NCBI RefSeq assembly: GCF_002995495.1
Contig: NZ_PVZV01000004.1
Location: 1 to 64,000 of the forward strand
Length of the DNA stretch: 64,000 bases
From: Actinocorallia populi
Lineage (GTDB): Bacteria > Actinomycetota > Actinomycetes > Streptosporangiales > Streptosporangiaceae
Direction: 5' to 3'
This document shows, piece by piece, positions 30,812-39,723 of this stretch. A program made the translations under genes and the position numbers. A model generated the notes under the pieces. The model was not told the origin of the DNA and ran no database searches. It was given only the letters and a program-made list of their open reading frames with translations. Position 1 is the first letter of the stretch. Each line of letters opens with the position of its first letter.

Positions 30812-32203
30812 GTGGATCGCCGGGTCGCCCTGGGGGCAGTCGCCCTCGGAACCTTCATGACTTATCTCGACAACAACGTCGTCAATGTCGCGCTGCCATC
30901 GATCCAGCGCGATCTGGGGCTCACGATCTCCGGCCTCGAGTGGATCGTCAGCTCCTACATCCTGGTCTTCGCGGGACTCCTGCTGGCCGGCGGCCGCCTC
31001 GCCGACCTCTTCGGCGTCCGGGCCGCCTTCCTCGGCGGGCTCGGCGTCTTCACCGCGGCGTCCGCGCTCGCCGGTCTGGCCGGCAGCCAGGAGGTCCTCA
31101 TCGGGGCGCGGGCGCTGCAGGGCGTCGGGGCCGCGCTGCTGGCGCCCGCCGCGCTGGCCGCGATCGCGGCGCTGTTCCCCGAGCCCGCCGAGCGGGCCAG
31201 GGCCATCGGCCTGTGGGGCGGCATCGGGGCGCTGGCCCTGGCGCTCGGCCCGCTGATCGGCGGGGTGCTCAGCGAGCACGCCCACTGGGGGTGGATCTTC
31301 CTGGTCAACGTGCCGGTCGGCGTCGTGACGGCGGTCCTGGGCGTGCGCCACCTGCCCGCGGGCAGCCGCTCCCGCCGCCCCCTGGACGTGTACGGGCTGG
31401 GCACGTCGTCGGCGGCGCTGCTGGCCCTGACCTACGCGCTCATCGAGGGCGAGCGGAACGGCTGGACCTCCGCCCCGATCCTCGGCTCCTTCGCCGCGGC
31501 CGCGCTCTTCGCGGCGGTGTTCGCCGCGGTCGAGCTCCGCTCCGCCGACCCGATGATCGACCTGCGCCTGTTCCGCCGGAGGATGTTCACCGGCGGGCTG
31601 GCGATCACCGGCCTGTGGGCGTTCGGCGTCTTCGGGATCTACTTCTTCCTCGCCCTCTACCTGCAGGGCGTGCTCGGCTTCAGCCCGACCGGGGCGGGTG
31701 CGGCGTTCGTGCCGCTGGCCCTGGTCATGGCCGTCATGGCGGGGGTCTCCGACCGGCTGGCGCGGCGGTTCGGCCCCGGCCCGGTCACCGCGTCCGGCAT
31801 GGCGCTGATGGCGGCGGCCGTCGGCTGGATGTCCACGATCGGCGCCGGCGGCGGCTACTTCGACCTGCTGCCCGCGTTCCTGCTCTACGGGCTCGGCGCG
31901 GGCATGCTGATCCCGCTCAACGACGTGATCATCGGCGCGATCCCCGCGTCCGACACGGGCGTCGCCAGCGGCATGCTCAACGTCTCCCGCGAGGTGTTCG
32001 GCCTGCTCGGCGTGACGGTCCTGGGCGCGATCCTCACCGCCCGCCAGACCGCGGAGACCCCGGCCGCCTTCCTCGACGCCTACCGGTTCACCCTGGTGGC
32101 CGCCGCCGTGATCATCGCCCTGGCGGTGCCGCTGGCCCTGGCCACCCTGCGCCGCCCCGCCCCCTCCGCGGAGAAGGAGCCGGATCCCGTCCTCGCCGCC
32201 TGA
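30812..32203 (+). CDS. DHA2-type MFS multidrug transporter
   Basis: 463 aa, about 14 helices. LDNNVVNVALPSIQRDLG is the motif D1 of 14-TM drug antiporters; LAGGRLADLFGVRAAF (loop 2-3), ARALQGVGAALLAPAAL and WGWIFLVNVPVG follow. GTG start with AGGGAG 5 nt upstream; the divergent TetR presumably represses it. Exports an unknown hydrophobic compound with proton exchange. Paralogous in type to the pump at 23314-24753. Confidence 0.92.
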   Translation: MDRRVALGAVALGTFMTYLDNNVVNVALPSIQRDLGLTISGLEWIVSSYILVFAGLLLAGGRLADLFGVRAAFLGGLGVFTAASALAGLAGSQEVLIGARALQGVGAALLAPAALAAIAALFPEPAERARAIGLWGGIGALALALGPLIGGVLSEHAHWGWIFLVNVPVGVVTAVLGVRHLPAGSRSRRPLDVYGLGTSSAALLALTYALIEGERNGWTSAPILGSFAAAALFAAVFAAVELRSADPMIDLRLFRRRMFTGGLAITGLWAFGVFGIYFFLALYLQGVLGFSPTGAGAAFVPLALVMAVMAGVSDRLARRFGPGPVTASGMALMAAAVGWMSTIGAGGGYFDLLPAFLLYGLGAGMLIPLNDVIIGAIPASDTGVASGMLNVSREVFGLLGVTVLGAILTARQTAETPAAFLDAYRFTLVAAAVIIALAVPLALATLRRPAPSAEKEPDPVLAA

Positions 32204-32222
32204 CCGCGGCCACGGCCCGAGC

Positions 32223-32248
32223 CCCCGCTCCCCGCCCGGGGACCGGGG
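32223..32248 (+). terminator. GC-rich hairpin after the MFS gene
   Basis: CCCCGCTCCCCG / CGGGGACCGGGG arms with one mismatch and a tight loop, 19 nt after the stop. No T-tract. Confidence 0.4.
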
Positions 32249-32330
32249 CCGGGTGAGGGGGCACCGTGGTCGATCAGGTCGGGGTGTTTCGCCGGGGGGC
32301 GGAGGGGCATCGACGTCTTGGGGGGGGAAC

Positions 32331-32753
32331 ATGTCCAAACCGCCGTTGCCGGCTGATGCCGTCGCCATGCTGGGCCGACCGAATCCGTGCGTGATGGCCA
32401 CGCTCCGCTCGGACGGGACGCCCGTCACCACGCCCACCTGGTACCTGTGGGAGGACGGGCGGGTGGTGGTGAACCTGGACGGGGAGCGGGTGCGGCTGAA
32501 GCACCTGCGGCGCGATCCCCGGGTGTCGTTCACGGTGCTGTCCGAGGACGACTGGTACTCGCACGTCAGCCTGATCGGCCGTGTGGTGGAACTGCGCGAG
32601 GACCGGGAGCTGGCCGACATCGACCGGATCGCCCGCCACTACACCGGCGAGCCCTACCCCGACCGGGTCCGCGCCCGGGTCACCGCCTTCGTCGAGGTCG
32701 ACCGCTGGCACGGGTGGGGCGCCTTCAAGGACAGCGACCAGGCCTCCACCTGA
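32331..32753 (+). CDS. PPOX-class F420-dependent oxidoreductase family protein
   Basis: 140 aa split-beta-barrel protein. VMATLRSDGTPVTTPTWYLWEDGRVVV and RVSFTVL are the flavin/F420-binding strands of the PNPOx-like fold; the small size and sequence fit the actinobacterial F420-dependent branch, which reduces or detoxifies varied substrates. The exact reaction is unknown. ATG with GGGGGGGAAC before it. It converges on the response-regulator gene (15-nt gap). Confidence 0.85.
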   Translation: MSKPPLPADAVAMLGRPNPCVMATLRSDGTPVTTPTWYLWEDGRVVVNLDGERVRLKHLRRDPRVSFTVLSEDDWYSHVSLIGRVVELREDRELADIDRIARHYTGEPYPDRVRARVTAFVEVDRWHGWGAFKDSDQAST

Positions 32754-32768
32754 GGGAGGCTCCTTCCG

Positions 32769-33428
32769 TCACGTGGCCTGGCGGCTGTGGAGGTAGGCGA
32801 GGACGGCCAGTACGCGGCGGTTGTCGTCGTCCGAGGGGGCCAGGCCGAGCTTGGCGAAGATGCCGGCCGTGTGCTTGGCCACGGTGCTCTCGCTCAGGTA
32901 GAGGTGCTGGGAGATGGCGGCGTTGGAGCGGCCCTCGGCCATCTGCTCCAGCACCTCGCGTTCGCGCGGTGTGAGCGCGGCCAGCGGCTCGTTCCGGGCG
33001 TTGCCGGCGAGGAGTTTGGCGATGACCTCGGGGTCCATCGCGGTGCCGCCCGCGGCGACACGGCGCACCGCGTCGATGAACTGCTCGGCGTTGAACACCC
33101 GGTCCTTCAGCAGGTAGCCGATGCCGCCCGAGCCGTCGGCCAGCAGTTCGCGGGCGTAGAGCTGCTCGACGTGCTGGGACAGGACGAGGACCGGCAGCCC
33201 GGGGATCTTCCGCCGTGCTTCGAGGGACGCCTGGAGGCCCTCGTCGGTGAACGTCGGGGGCAGCCGGACGTCCACGACCGAGACGTCGGGGCGCAGCTCC
33301 AGCAGGCCGCGCAGCAGCTCGGGACCGCTCTCCACGGCTGCCACGACCTCGAAGCCGTGGGCTTGCAGCAGGTGGACCAGACCGTCTCGCAGCAGGTAGA
33401 GGTCTTCGGCGACGAGTACTCGGTTCAT
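32769..33428 (-). CDS. NarL/LuxR-type response regulator
   Basis: 219 aa. Receiver domain with phospho-acceptor Asp53 (VSVVDVRLPP) and acidic pair Glu8-Asp9, then a LuxR-type HTH (about 150-205, LTPREREVLEQMAEGRSNAAISQHLYLSESTVAKH). Starts inside the stop of the histidine-kinase gene (TGATG), so both are made together. By position it probably controls the divergent ABC exporter. Confidence 0.94.
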   Translation of the reverse strand: MNRVLVAEDLYLLRDGLVHLLQAHGFEVVAAVESGPELLRGLLELRPDVSVVDVRLPPTFTDEGLQASLEARRKIPGLPVLVLSQHVEQLYARELLADGSGGIGYLLKDRVFNAEQFIDAVRRVAAGGTAMDPEVIAKLLAGNARNEPLAALTPREREVLEQMAEGRSNAAISQHLYLSESTVAKHTAGIFAKLGLAPSDDDNRRVLAVLAYLHSRQAT

Positions 33429-34894
33429 CAGGGGAACAGTACGTGCCGAGGGACGTTCTGGCACATATAGGCCTCGCGGTTGTGGAGGGCGGGGAGGGTG
33501 GCGGCCACCACGTACATGGCGGTGCCGAGCAGGGTCATGAAGGCGATGCACGGCCACTGCCACGGCTCGGGCAGGTACAGCGCGAGGAACCAGCTCCTCT
33601 GCTCGGAGCCGAGCGCCTTGGCGACGCCGGCCACGATGCCCTGGGGGAACAGCGGGAGCCACGACGTCGACCACAGGAAGATCACCGTGGCCGTCTTCCA
33701 GCGCGGCAGCTTGACCACGTCCCCGGCCCAGTACTCGGGCAGCACCCGGGGCAGCTCCATGGCCACCGTGGTCGGCCCGCCCGGCGGGCTGTCGATCGCC
33801 ATCACCCCGTCGAAGGCCGCCAGCCTGCGCTCGATCCCGTTCAGGCCGCTGCCCCTCGACGGGTCGGCGCCGCCCCACCCGTCGTCGGTGACCAGGACGC
33901 GCAGATTCGGCCCGCTGCTGCTGATGTCGATCTGCACCGTCTCGGCGCCGCCGTGCCGGGCGGCGTTGGCCAGCAGCTCGCTGACCGCGAAGTAGGCGGC
34001 CGCCTCCACCGGGGCCTCGGGCCGGTGCGGCAGGTCCACCTCGACCGACACCCGCAGCGGGCTGTCCATGGCCAGCGCCCGCACGGCGTCGCCGAGCCCG
34101 CGCTCGGCCAGCACCGGCGGGTGGACGCCGCGGATCAGCCGGCGCAGCTCGGTCAGCGTCTCCGCCGACGCCTCCTTGGCCTTGGTCATCAGCGCCCTGG
34201 CCGCCCCGGGGTCGGTGTCCATGAGCCGTTCGGCGGCGCCGATCGTCATGCCGAGGGCCACCAGCCTGGCCTGGGTGCCGTCGTGCAGGTCGCGTTCGAT
34301 CCTGCGCATCTCGACGGCCTGCGTGTCGACCGCGAGGTTGCGCGCGCGGTTGAGGTGCGCCAGCCGTCCGGCCATGCGGCTGGCCGGGGTGGCGGCGAGG
34401 AGCAGCTCGCACCAGAACGCGTACACGCGCAGCCCCCGCCCGGGGAGCAGCACCAGCAGCGGCAGCAGCGCCGTCTTGACCAGGGGGTCCAGCAGCAGCC
34501 AGAGCAGGTCGCGCCAGGTCGCCGGGTCGGTGACCATCCACTTCCAGCGGTCGTTCCAGGCAGGCATCCGGGGCGTCTTGTAGAGGGTGCGGTGCGAGCG
34601 GTACAGCCCGTCGGCCTGCGGCTGCGGGGGAGGCGGCTCCGGCAGGTACGGAGGGTCGATCACCACACCGGTGGAGCCGCCCGCCAGGCGCCTCGCCGTT
34701 CCCGTCACCCATCTGGCCATGCGCACCTGCGGCGGGAACAGGAACACCATGCCCAGGCCGAAGACGCACAGCAGGCACAGGAACGCGGACGCGAGCGTGA
34801 CGAGCTCGGCGACGCCGAGCGCGAGCAGCGCCAGGACCTGACCGTACTTCCGCAACATGCCATAAGTGTCGGGGAAGAGCGCTGATCCGAACAT
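33428..34894 (-). CDS. HisKA_3-type sensor histidine kinase
   Basis: 488 aa. Two membrane helices near the N-terminus (about 15-52), a cytoplasmic stretch, another hydrophobic region around 120-145, then the dimerisation domain with phospho-acceptor His204 (ERDLHDGTQARLVAL), the ATPase domain (SELLANAARHGGAE, DDGWGG, GLNGIERRL), and unusually two or three further hydrophobic segments after the ATPase (about 400-480). C-terminal membrane anchoring is rare for this class. Start at 34894 is the best-placed; a Met 12 codons later is possible. Confidence 0.9.
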   Translation of the reverse strand: MFGSALFPDTYGMLRKYGQVLALLALGVAELVTLASAFLCLLCVFGLGMVFLFPPQVRMARWVTGTARRLAGGSTGVVIDPPYLPEPPPPQPQADGLYRSHRTLYKTPRMPAWNDRWKWMVTDPATWRDLLWLLLDPLVKTALLPLLVLLPGRGLRVYAFWCELLLAATPASRMAGRLAHLNRARNLAVDTQAVEMRRIERDLHDGTQARLVALGMTIGAAERLMDTDPGAARALMTKAKEASAETLTELRRLIRGVHPPVLAERGLGDAVRALAMDSPLRVSVEVDLPHRPEAPVEAAAYFAVSELLANAARHGGAETVQIDISSSGPNLRVLVTDDGWGGADPSRGSGLNGIERRLAAFDGVMAIDSPPGGPTTVAMELPRVLPEYWAGDVVKLPRWKTATVIFLWSTSWLPLFPQGIVAGVAKALGSEQRSWFLALYLPEPWQWPCIAFMTLLGTAMYVVAATLPALHNREAYMCQNVPRHVLFP

Positions 34895-34967
34895 GGCACC
34901 TAGGTACACCCTTGTCCGGCAGCCAGCCCGGTTCTCGGGAAAGGGCCGCGTTCCTAGCGTTGAGGAC

Positions 34968-35873
34968 ATGAACGTCATCGAGGTCGAGAACCTCCACAAG
35001 CGCTACAAGGACCAGGTGGCGGTGGACGACGTGTCGTTCGAGGTGAGGGCCGGGGAGATCTTCGGCATCCTCGGCCCGAACGGCTCGGGCAAGACCACCA
35101 CCGTGGAGTGCGTGTCCGGGCTGCGGATCCCCGACCGCGGCGTGATCCGCGTGGCGGGCATCGACCCCGTCCGGGAGCGGGACGCGCTGCGCCGCGTGCT
35201 GGGCGTGCAGCTGCAGAGCGCCACGCTGCCCGAGAAGATGAAGGTGGGGGAGGCACTCGACCTGTACGCCTCCTTCTACCCCGAGCCGGCCGACTGGCGG
35301 GAGCTCCTCGAGCGGGTGGGGCTGGGCGCCAAGCGGGACAGCATGGTCGGCAAGATCTCCGGCGGCCAGCGGCAGCGGTTGTCCGTGGCGCTCGCGCTGG
35401 TCGGGAAGCCGCGCATCACGGTGCTCGACGAGCTCACCACGGGCCTGGACCCGCAGGCTCGCCGCGACACCTGGGAGCTGGTCGAGCAGGTCCGCGACTC
35501 CGGCGTGACGGTCGTGCTCGTCACCCACTTCATGGAGGAGGCCCAGCGCCTCTGCGACCGGATGGCGCTCATCGACACCGGCCGCATCGTCGCCACCGAC
35601 ACCCCCGCCGGGCTCATCGAGCGGGTGGGCGGCGGGAAGCGGATGCGCTTCCGCCCCTCCGCCCCGGTCGACGACGCCGTGCTGCTGGCCCTGCCGGAGG
35701 TCACGGGCGTCACCCGCGACGGCGGCCAGGTGGTGGTGACCGGCACCGGCGACCTCGCCGTCGCCGTCACACTCGCCCTGACCGGGCTGAAGATCGTCCC
35801 CGGCGACCTGCACGTCGAGGAGACCACGCTCGACGACGCGTTCGTCGCGCTCACCGGAAGGAAGTCGGCGTGA
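34968..35873 (+). CDS. ABC transporter ATP-binding protein (drug-exporter type)
   Basis: 301 aa. Walker A GPNGSGKT (36-43), signature ISGGQRQRLS, Walker B ITVLDELTTGLD and switch His in LVTHFMEEA. The Walker B Glu is followed by Leu in place of the usual Pro. The C-terminal domain (KRMRFRPSAPV...TTLDDAFVALTG) is that of DrrA-like exporters. GAGGAC precedes the ATG. Works with the permease whose GTG overlaps its stop. Divergent from the two-component genes with a 73-nt gap. Confidence 0.94.
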   Translation: MNVIEVENLHKRYKDQVAVDDVSFEVRAGEIFGILGPNGSGKTTTVECVSGLRIPDRGVIRVAGIDPVRERDALRRVLGVQLQSATLPEKMKVGEALDLYASFYPEPADWRELLERVGLGAKRDSMVGKISGGQRQRLSVALALVGKPRITVLDELTTGLDPQARRDTWELVEQVRDSGVTVVLVTHFMEEAQRLCDRMALIDTGRIVATDTPAGLIERVGGGKRMRFRPSAPVDDAVLLALPEVTGVTRDGGQVVVTGTGDLAVAVTLALTGLKIVPGDLHVEETTLDDAFVALTGRKSA

Positions 35874-36604
35874 AGAAGATCCTGCTGGTCGAGACCAGGC
35901 TGCTCCTGCGCGACTGGGCCGCCATCCTGTTCGCCCTCCTGCTGCCGGTGCTCCTCGTCGTGGGCCTCGGCCAGATCCCCGATCTGCGCAAGTCCGACCC
36001 GAACTTCGGCGGGGAGCGCTTCGTGGACGCCCAGCTGCCCGCCCAGATGATCCTGCTCGCGCTGCTGACGGTCTCCTTCACGATGCTCCCCAACGTGATG
36101 GCCACCTACCGCGAGCAGGGCGTGCTGCGCAGGATGTCGACGACCCCGGTGCACCCGTCCCGCCTGCTGGGCGCGCAGCTCCTGATCAGCCTGTGCTACG
36201 CGGCGTTCGGCGCGGCCGCGGTGATTTTTACTGCGTGGCTGGTCCTCGGCTCCGCGATCCCCGCCCAGTTCTTCGGCTTCGTACTGGTCTTCCTGCTGGG
36301 TTCCGCCGCCATGCTGGCCCTCGGCCTGGTGATCGCCTCGATCGCCCCCAACGCCAAGACCGCCCCCACCATCGGCACCGCGGTGATGTTCCCGCTCATG
36401 TTCCTCGCCGGCATGTGGGTCCCCCGCGAGGTCATGCCCGACGCGCTGCGCACCGCCAGCGACTACTCGGTCGTCGGCCCCTTCATCAACGCCATGCGCG
36501 ACACCTGGGCCGGAGACTGGCCCGAGCTCTCCCACCTGGCCGTCATGACGGCGGGCCTGGCGCTGTTCTCCGCCCTGGCCGTGAAGCTCTTCCGCTGGGA
36601 GTAG
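35870..36604 (+). CDS. ABC-2 type permease
   Basis: 244 aa with six hydrophobic helices, the DrrB/ABC-2 layout. EQGVLRRMSTTPVHPSRLLGAQLL is the conserved cytoplasmic coupling segment, and PLMFLAGMWVPREVMPDALRTAS the typical re-entrant loop before the last helices. GTG start within GTGA. Forms the export channel for the ATPase at 34968-35873; lipid, antibiotic or peptide substrates are all possible. Confidence 0.92.
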   Translation: MKKILLVETRLLLRDWAAILFALLLPVLLVVGLGQIPDLRKSDPNFGGERFVDAQLPAQMILLALLTVSFTMLPNVMATYREQGVLRRMSTTPVHPSRLLGAQLLISLCYAAFGAAAVIFTAWLVLGSAIPAQFFGFVLVFLLGSAAMLALGLVIASIAPNAKTAPTIGTAVMFPLMFLAGMWVPREVMPDALRTASDYSVVGPFINAMRDTWAGDWPELSHLAVMTAGLALFSALAVKLFRWE

Positions 36605-36629
36605 CCACGCCGTCTCCCCCGGTTCCCGT

Positions 36630-37163
36630 TCAGGGGGCCGGGGAGTAGGTGGTGTAGCTGCCCTGGCGTTCGACGACCGGGGCGCTCAGGGTGACCGAGC
36701 CCGCCTTCTGGAACTTCAGGGTGAGGGGGACGGAGGCGTCGCTGTCGAGGTCCTCGGCCAGGTCGCGCAGGACGATGCGGGCGTCGGGGCCGATGCGGAC
36801 GTCCTGGCCGGGCGGGAGCCGGACGGGGCCGCCGATGATCTCGGCGGATCCGGCGGCGGTGGAGGAGACGGATTCCAGGGTGTCGTCCTCGGCGGCGGCG
36901 GTGCCGGCGGTGGGGTCGGGCTCGCCGCCGGCGGGGCGGTTGATGAGGGTGAGGTAGACGGGGGCCGAGCCCCCGGCGGGGATGTCCTGCTGGTCGCCGC
37001 CGAGGACGAAGAGGTCGCGGATGTCGACCTGCCCGACCTCGCCGGAGACGCCGGCCTCGGGTGACACGTCGGACGGCTGGTCCTTGTCGTTCTCGGCGTC
37101 GCCGCATCCGCTCAGGAGAGCGGTCGCCAGGAACGCGGCGGCCGCCGCGCGGGTGAACCTCAT
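36630..37163 (-). CDS. LpqE-like lipoprotein
   Basis: 177 aa. Signal MRFTRAAAAAFLATALLSGC with lipobox LSGC. After a charged linker comes a beta-rich domain (VDIRDLFVLG...APVYLTLINR...GGPVRLPPGQDVRIGP...VPLTLKFQKAGSVTLSAPVVE). This resembles the actinobacterial LpqE/PCu(A)C-related proteins, but the copper-binding His/Met pattern of PCu(A)C is not evident, so metal binding is doubtful. Its upstream region carries a 34-bp element shared with the PI-PLC gene. Confidence 0.8.
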   Translation of the reverse strand: MRFTRAAAAAFLATALLSGCGDAENDKDQPSDVSPEAGVSGEVGQVDIRDLFVLGGDQQDIPAGGSAPVYLTLINRPAGGEPDPTAGTAAAEDDTLESVSSTAAGSAEIIGGPVRLPPGQDVRIGPDARIVLRDLAEDLDSDASVPLTLKFQKAGSVTLSAPVVERQGSYTTYSPAP

Positions 37164-37251
37164 GGCTTCCTCATGCCTGGAAGGACGTCGCGGAAAACGC
37201 CCCGCCCGCCATGCGCGGGTAAAACGACGCCCGAGTCATGCCGGATAGCGC

Positions 37252-37285
37252 GATGTTTGACCGGACCATGGCCCTTGCCGGTCTT
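37252..37285. promoter_or_regulatory. 34-bp shared upstream element, copy A
   Basis: Reads GATGTTTGACCGGA, one base, CATGGC and so on; identical to 38569-38602 at 30 of 34 positions. Located 89-122 nt upstream of the lipoprotein start (minus strand). Confidence 0.65.
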
Positions 37286-37310
37286 CGACGGCCCGTCCCC
37301 CCGGAGCGGA

Positions 37311-38453
37311 TCAGTCGGCGACGGCGCAGGCGTCCGGTGCGGTGACCGGGTTGCAGCGGACGTCCGCGAAGCCGGGCAGCGCGGCGTAGTAGCCGGTGGC
37401 GAAACGTGCGGCCAGGCCCGGGACGGGGTAGTCGGTGCTGACCCACTGGGCGCCGCTCGCCAGGGCCCGGTCGCGCAGGGCGGTGGAGCCGGAGCGGGCC
37501 TCCTCGGTGTCGGAATCGGCGCGGGTGCGCACCATGTAACCCCGGGCGACCAGGTCGGGGATGGACGCGGAGGCCGCGTCGTTGCGCTGGACGAACGCGG
37601 CGTCGGCCCGGCCGGGCGCGGACGCGGTGAAGAGGAGCCTTCCCTCCAGGGAGGGGCTGCCCTCGAGATAGCGGTCGCGCTGCGTCGCGTTGGAGTCCTG
37701 CAGGAACATCACCTTGCCGCGGGCCTCGTCCAGCAGTGGCCAGCCGTCCTGTAGGACCGACTCCTCCAGGGTCTTGCCGGGGCTGCGGACATCGTCGGGC
37801 GCCATGATCCGCTCACGGGGGAAGACCGAGAGGATCTCCTGCTCGGCGGTCAGCATGCGTTCCCGCGTCCACGTCACCAGCCGGATCGGCGGAAGCCCCT
37901 GCACCGGGATGTCCAGGGTGTCCTTGAACTCCAGCAGGATCGCGATCGGGACGTGCGACGGGCGGCCGTCCGACCACTGCTTCACCACTTGCAAGCACTC
38001 CACGAGCGACAGGCAGGTGCTCCGATAGTCGACGCCCGCGATGTGCAGCACCTTGGTGCCGGGTTCCTCCATCCGGGAGTCGTAGCGAGGCTTCTGCCCC
38101 GTCAGCGGCCGGATGGCGGGTCTGGCGTACGCGCCGCCCTCGGGGTCGGCGTAGAGGTCGAGTTCGATGTGCCGGACGTGCTGCCCCGCGAACTGCTGGT
38201 CCAGCGGAGCGTGGCTGTACTGCAGTCCCTGCGCCGCGCTTCCGGCGACCGTCGAGATGGGCCCGTACTCCTTCTGCGGGGGTTCGAGGTGGTAGCTGTT
38301 GTGGCTTCCGATCGTCTGGATCTGGTTGAGCCGCAGCTGCGGCGCGGCGGCCTCGGAGGGCGGGGCGGTCCAGGACGCCAGTGCCAGCGCGGCGGACACG
38401 GTGAGGGCGGTGAGGCCGGCGGCGGCGGCGAGGCGCGGGGGGCGACGGATCAT
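37311..38453 (-). CDS. Secreted Ca2+-dependent PI-specific phospholipase C
   Basis: 380 aa with a Sec signal (RRPPRLAAAAGLTALTVS to about residue 36, AAA cleavage). IQTIGSHNSYH holds the catalytic His, with HIELDLYAD and LLEFKDTLD carrying metal ligands, as in the PI-PLC-C1-like family. It would cleave inositol phospholipids or glycolipids outside the cell. CNPVTAPDACAVAD at the end suggests disulfides. Monocistronic. The upstream element shared with the lipoprotein gene implies co-regulation. Confidence 0.87.
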   Translation of the reverse strand: MIRRPPRLAAAAGLTALTVSAALALASWTAPPSEAAAPQLRLNQIQTIGSHNSYHLEPPQKEYGPISTVAGSAAQGLQYSHAPLDQQFAGQHVRHIELDLYADPEGGAYARPAIRPLTGQKPRYDSRMEEPGTKVLHIAGVDYRSTCLSLVECLQVVKQWSDGRPSHVPIAILLEFKDTLDIPVQGLPPIRLVTWTRERMLTAEQEILSVFPRERIMAPDDVRSPGKTLEESVLQDGWPLLDEARGKVMFLQDSNATQRDRYLEGSPSLEGRLLFTASAPGRADAAFVQRNDAASASIPDLVARGYMVRTRADSDTEEARSGSTALRDRALASGAQWVSTDYPVPGLAARFATGYYAALPGFADVRCNPVTAPDACAVAD

Positions 38454-38568
38454 GGATGCGAATGAATCTCACCTTCTCCTCCGCCGTCAAGGGCCGTCGG
38501 GCGCGAGGAACGCGTCGGCGCCCGGTGTCCGGGCCCGGCCCGATCGCGCATGGAAGTTCGGGTAACTG

Positions 38569-38602
38569 GATGTTTGACCGGAGCATGGCGCTTGCTGGTT
38601 TT
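38569..38602. promoter_or_regulatory. 34-bp shared upstream element, copy B
   Basis: Second copy of the element at 37252-37285, in the same orientation, 116-149 nt upstream of the PI-PLC start and also next to the divergent urea transporter gene. Confidence 0.65.
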
Positions 38603-38631
38603 TGTTGATCCAAATCCCGGAAACCAGTGTC

Positions 38632-39690
38632 GTGTACCTGCGTATCGATCCTGCGCCGAAAGGCCGCGGGGTCCGCACGCCTGCCGCGGTCGGGGGAGTT
38701 GGCGTCTTGGTATCGGCATCCGCATCACCGGATCAGCCCGGAGAGGGGCCGCACCCCTCGGGGCGGCGTGGCGTCGACGACCTGCTCACGATCCCGAAGG
38801 GCGTCGCGCAGGTCGACTTCCAGTCGAATCCCTGGACCGGCCTGATCTTCCTCCTCGCGTTGTTCGTCGGCGGCTGGCAGTTCGGCGTCTTCGGCCTGCT
38901 GGGCACGGTCGTCGCCACGCTCACCGCGTACCTGCTCGGCGTCTCCTGGAAGGACCGGATCTCGCTGGGCCTGGAGGGCTTCTGCGGCACGCTGATCGGC
39001 GTCGGCCTGGTGCTGTACCTGGGCGCGAGCTGGATGACGGTCCTCGTCGTCATCCTCAGCGCGATCGCCGGGAGCGTGCTGACGTCGGCGATGAACGTGT
39101 GGCTCACTCCTTACAAGCTGCCCACCTTCACCGCGCCCTTCTGCGTGGTCACCACCGCGGTGGTGATCGCCGCACCCGCCTACGCCAGGGTCTGGTCCCA
39201 CCACGCGGGTGCTGCGCCGCCGTCGGCCACCGCCCCGGGCACCGAGATGACCTGGAAGTACCTGTGGCAGGGCACGTTCAACGGCGTCGGCCAGGTGTTC
39301 TTCCAGGACGTCTGGTACGTCGGCCTGATCTTCCTGATCGGGCTGTTCGTCGCCGGCTGGATGACGGGGCTGGTGGCGCTGGTCTCCAGCGTGGTCGGCC
39401 TGCTCACCGGCTGGGTGCTGGGCGTGCAGGCGGCCGATCTCGGAGCCGGCCTGTACGGCTACAACTCCGTCCTGACCGGGCTCGCGCTGTTCGGCATCTT
39501 CGTGGCGGTGAGCCCGGTGAGCGGCGTTTACGCCCTGATCGGCGCAGTGGCCGCCGCGGCGGCGACCGCCACCATCGGCAACCTGCTCCAGGTGGTCGGC
39601 GGCCACACCCTCACCTGGCCCTTCGTGCTGGTGACGTGGGTGTTCCTGGCGGCCGTCCCCATGTTCCGCAAGCTCCACCGCGCCGGATGA
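38632..39690 (+). CDS. Urea transporter (UT family)
   Basis: About 352 aa. Two homologous halves, each opening with (N/D)xWxxGLIFLxxLFVxGW (NPWTGLIFLLALFVGGW and VWYVGLIFLIGLFVAGW), and LGLEGFCGTLIGVGL / LYGYNSVLTGLALFGI repeats give the UT fold of urea channels. The first of a urea/urease gene set; ureA follows after 33 nt. The start is uncertain: GTG at 38632 (GGAAA upstream) is used; TTG at 38707 has a stronger GGGGGAG site. The transporter core begins near 38779. Confidence 0.85.
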   Translation: MYLRIDPAPKGRGVRTPAAVGGVGVLVSASASPDQPGEGPHPSGRRGVDDLLTIPKGVAQVDFQSNPWTGLIFLLALFVGGWQFGVFGLLGTVVATLTAYLLGVSWKDRISLGLEGFCGTLIGVGLVLYLGASWMTVLVVILSAIAGSVLTSAMNVWLTPYKLPTFTAPFCVVTTAVVIAAPAYARVWSHHAGAAPPSATAPGTEMTWKYLWQGTFNGVGQVFFQDVWYVGLIFLIGLFVAGWMTGLVALVSSVVGLLTGWVLGVQAADLGAGLYGYNSVLTGLALFGIFVAVSPVSGVYALIGAVAAAAATATIGNLLQVVGGHTLTWPFVLVTWVFLAAVPMFRKLHRAG

Positions 39691-39723
39691 GCGTCCGGCG
39701 GCGACCGACCGAGAGGAACCTCG

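Noticed and set aside
32769-35813. 1014-codon minus-strand frame
   Set aside because: Only the last 219 codons (response regulator from 33428) are real; the upstream part is a shadow of the kinase and ABC genes.
37252-37285. PHO box as identity of the shared 34-bp element
   Set aside because: The direct 11-bp repeats of GTTCACC type are absent.
38707-39690. TTG at 38707 as the urea transporter start
   Set aside because: Its GGGGGAG site is good, and it remains an alternative, but GTG at 38632 was kept as the annotated start; sequence alone does not settle it.
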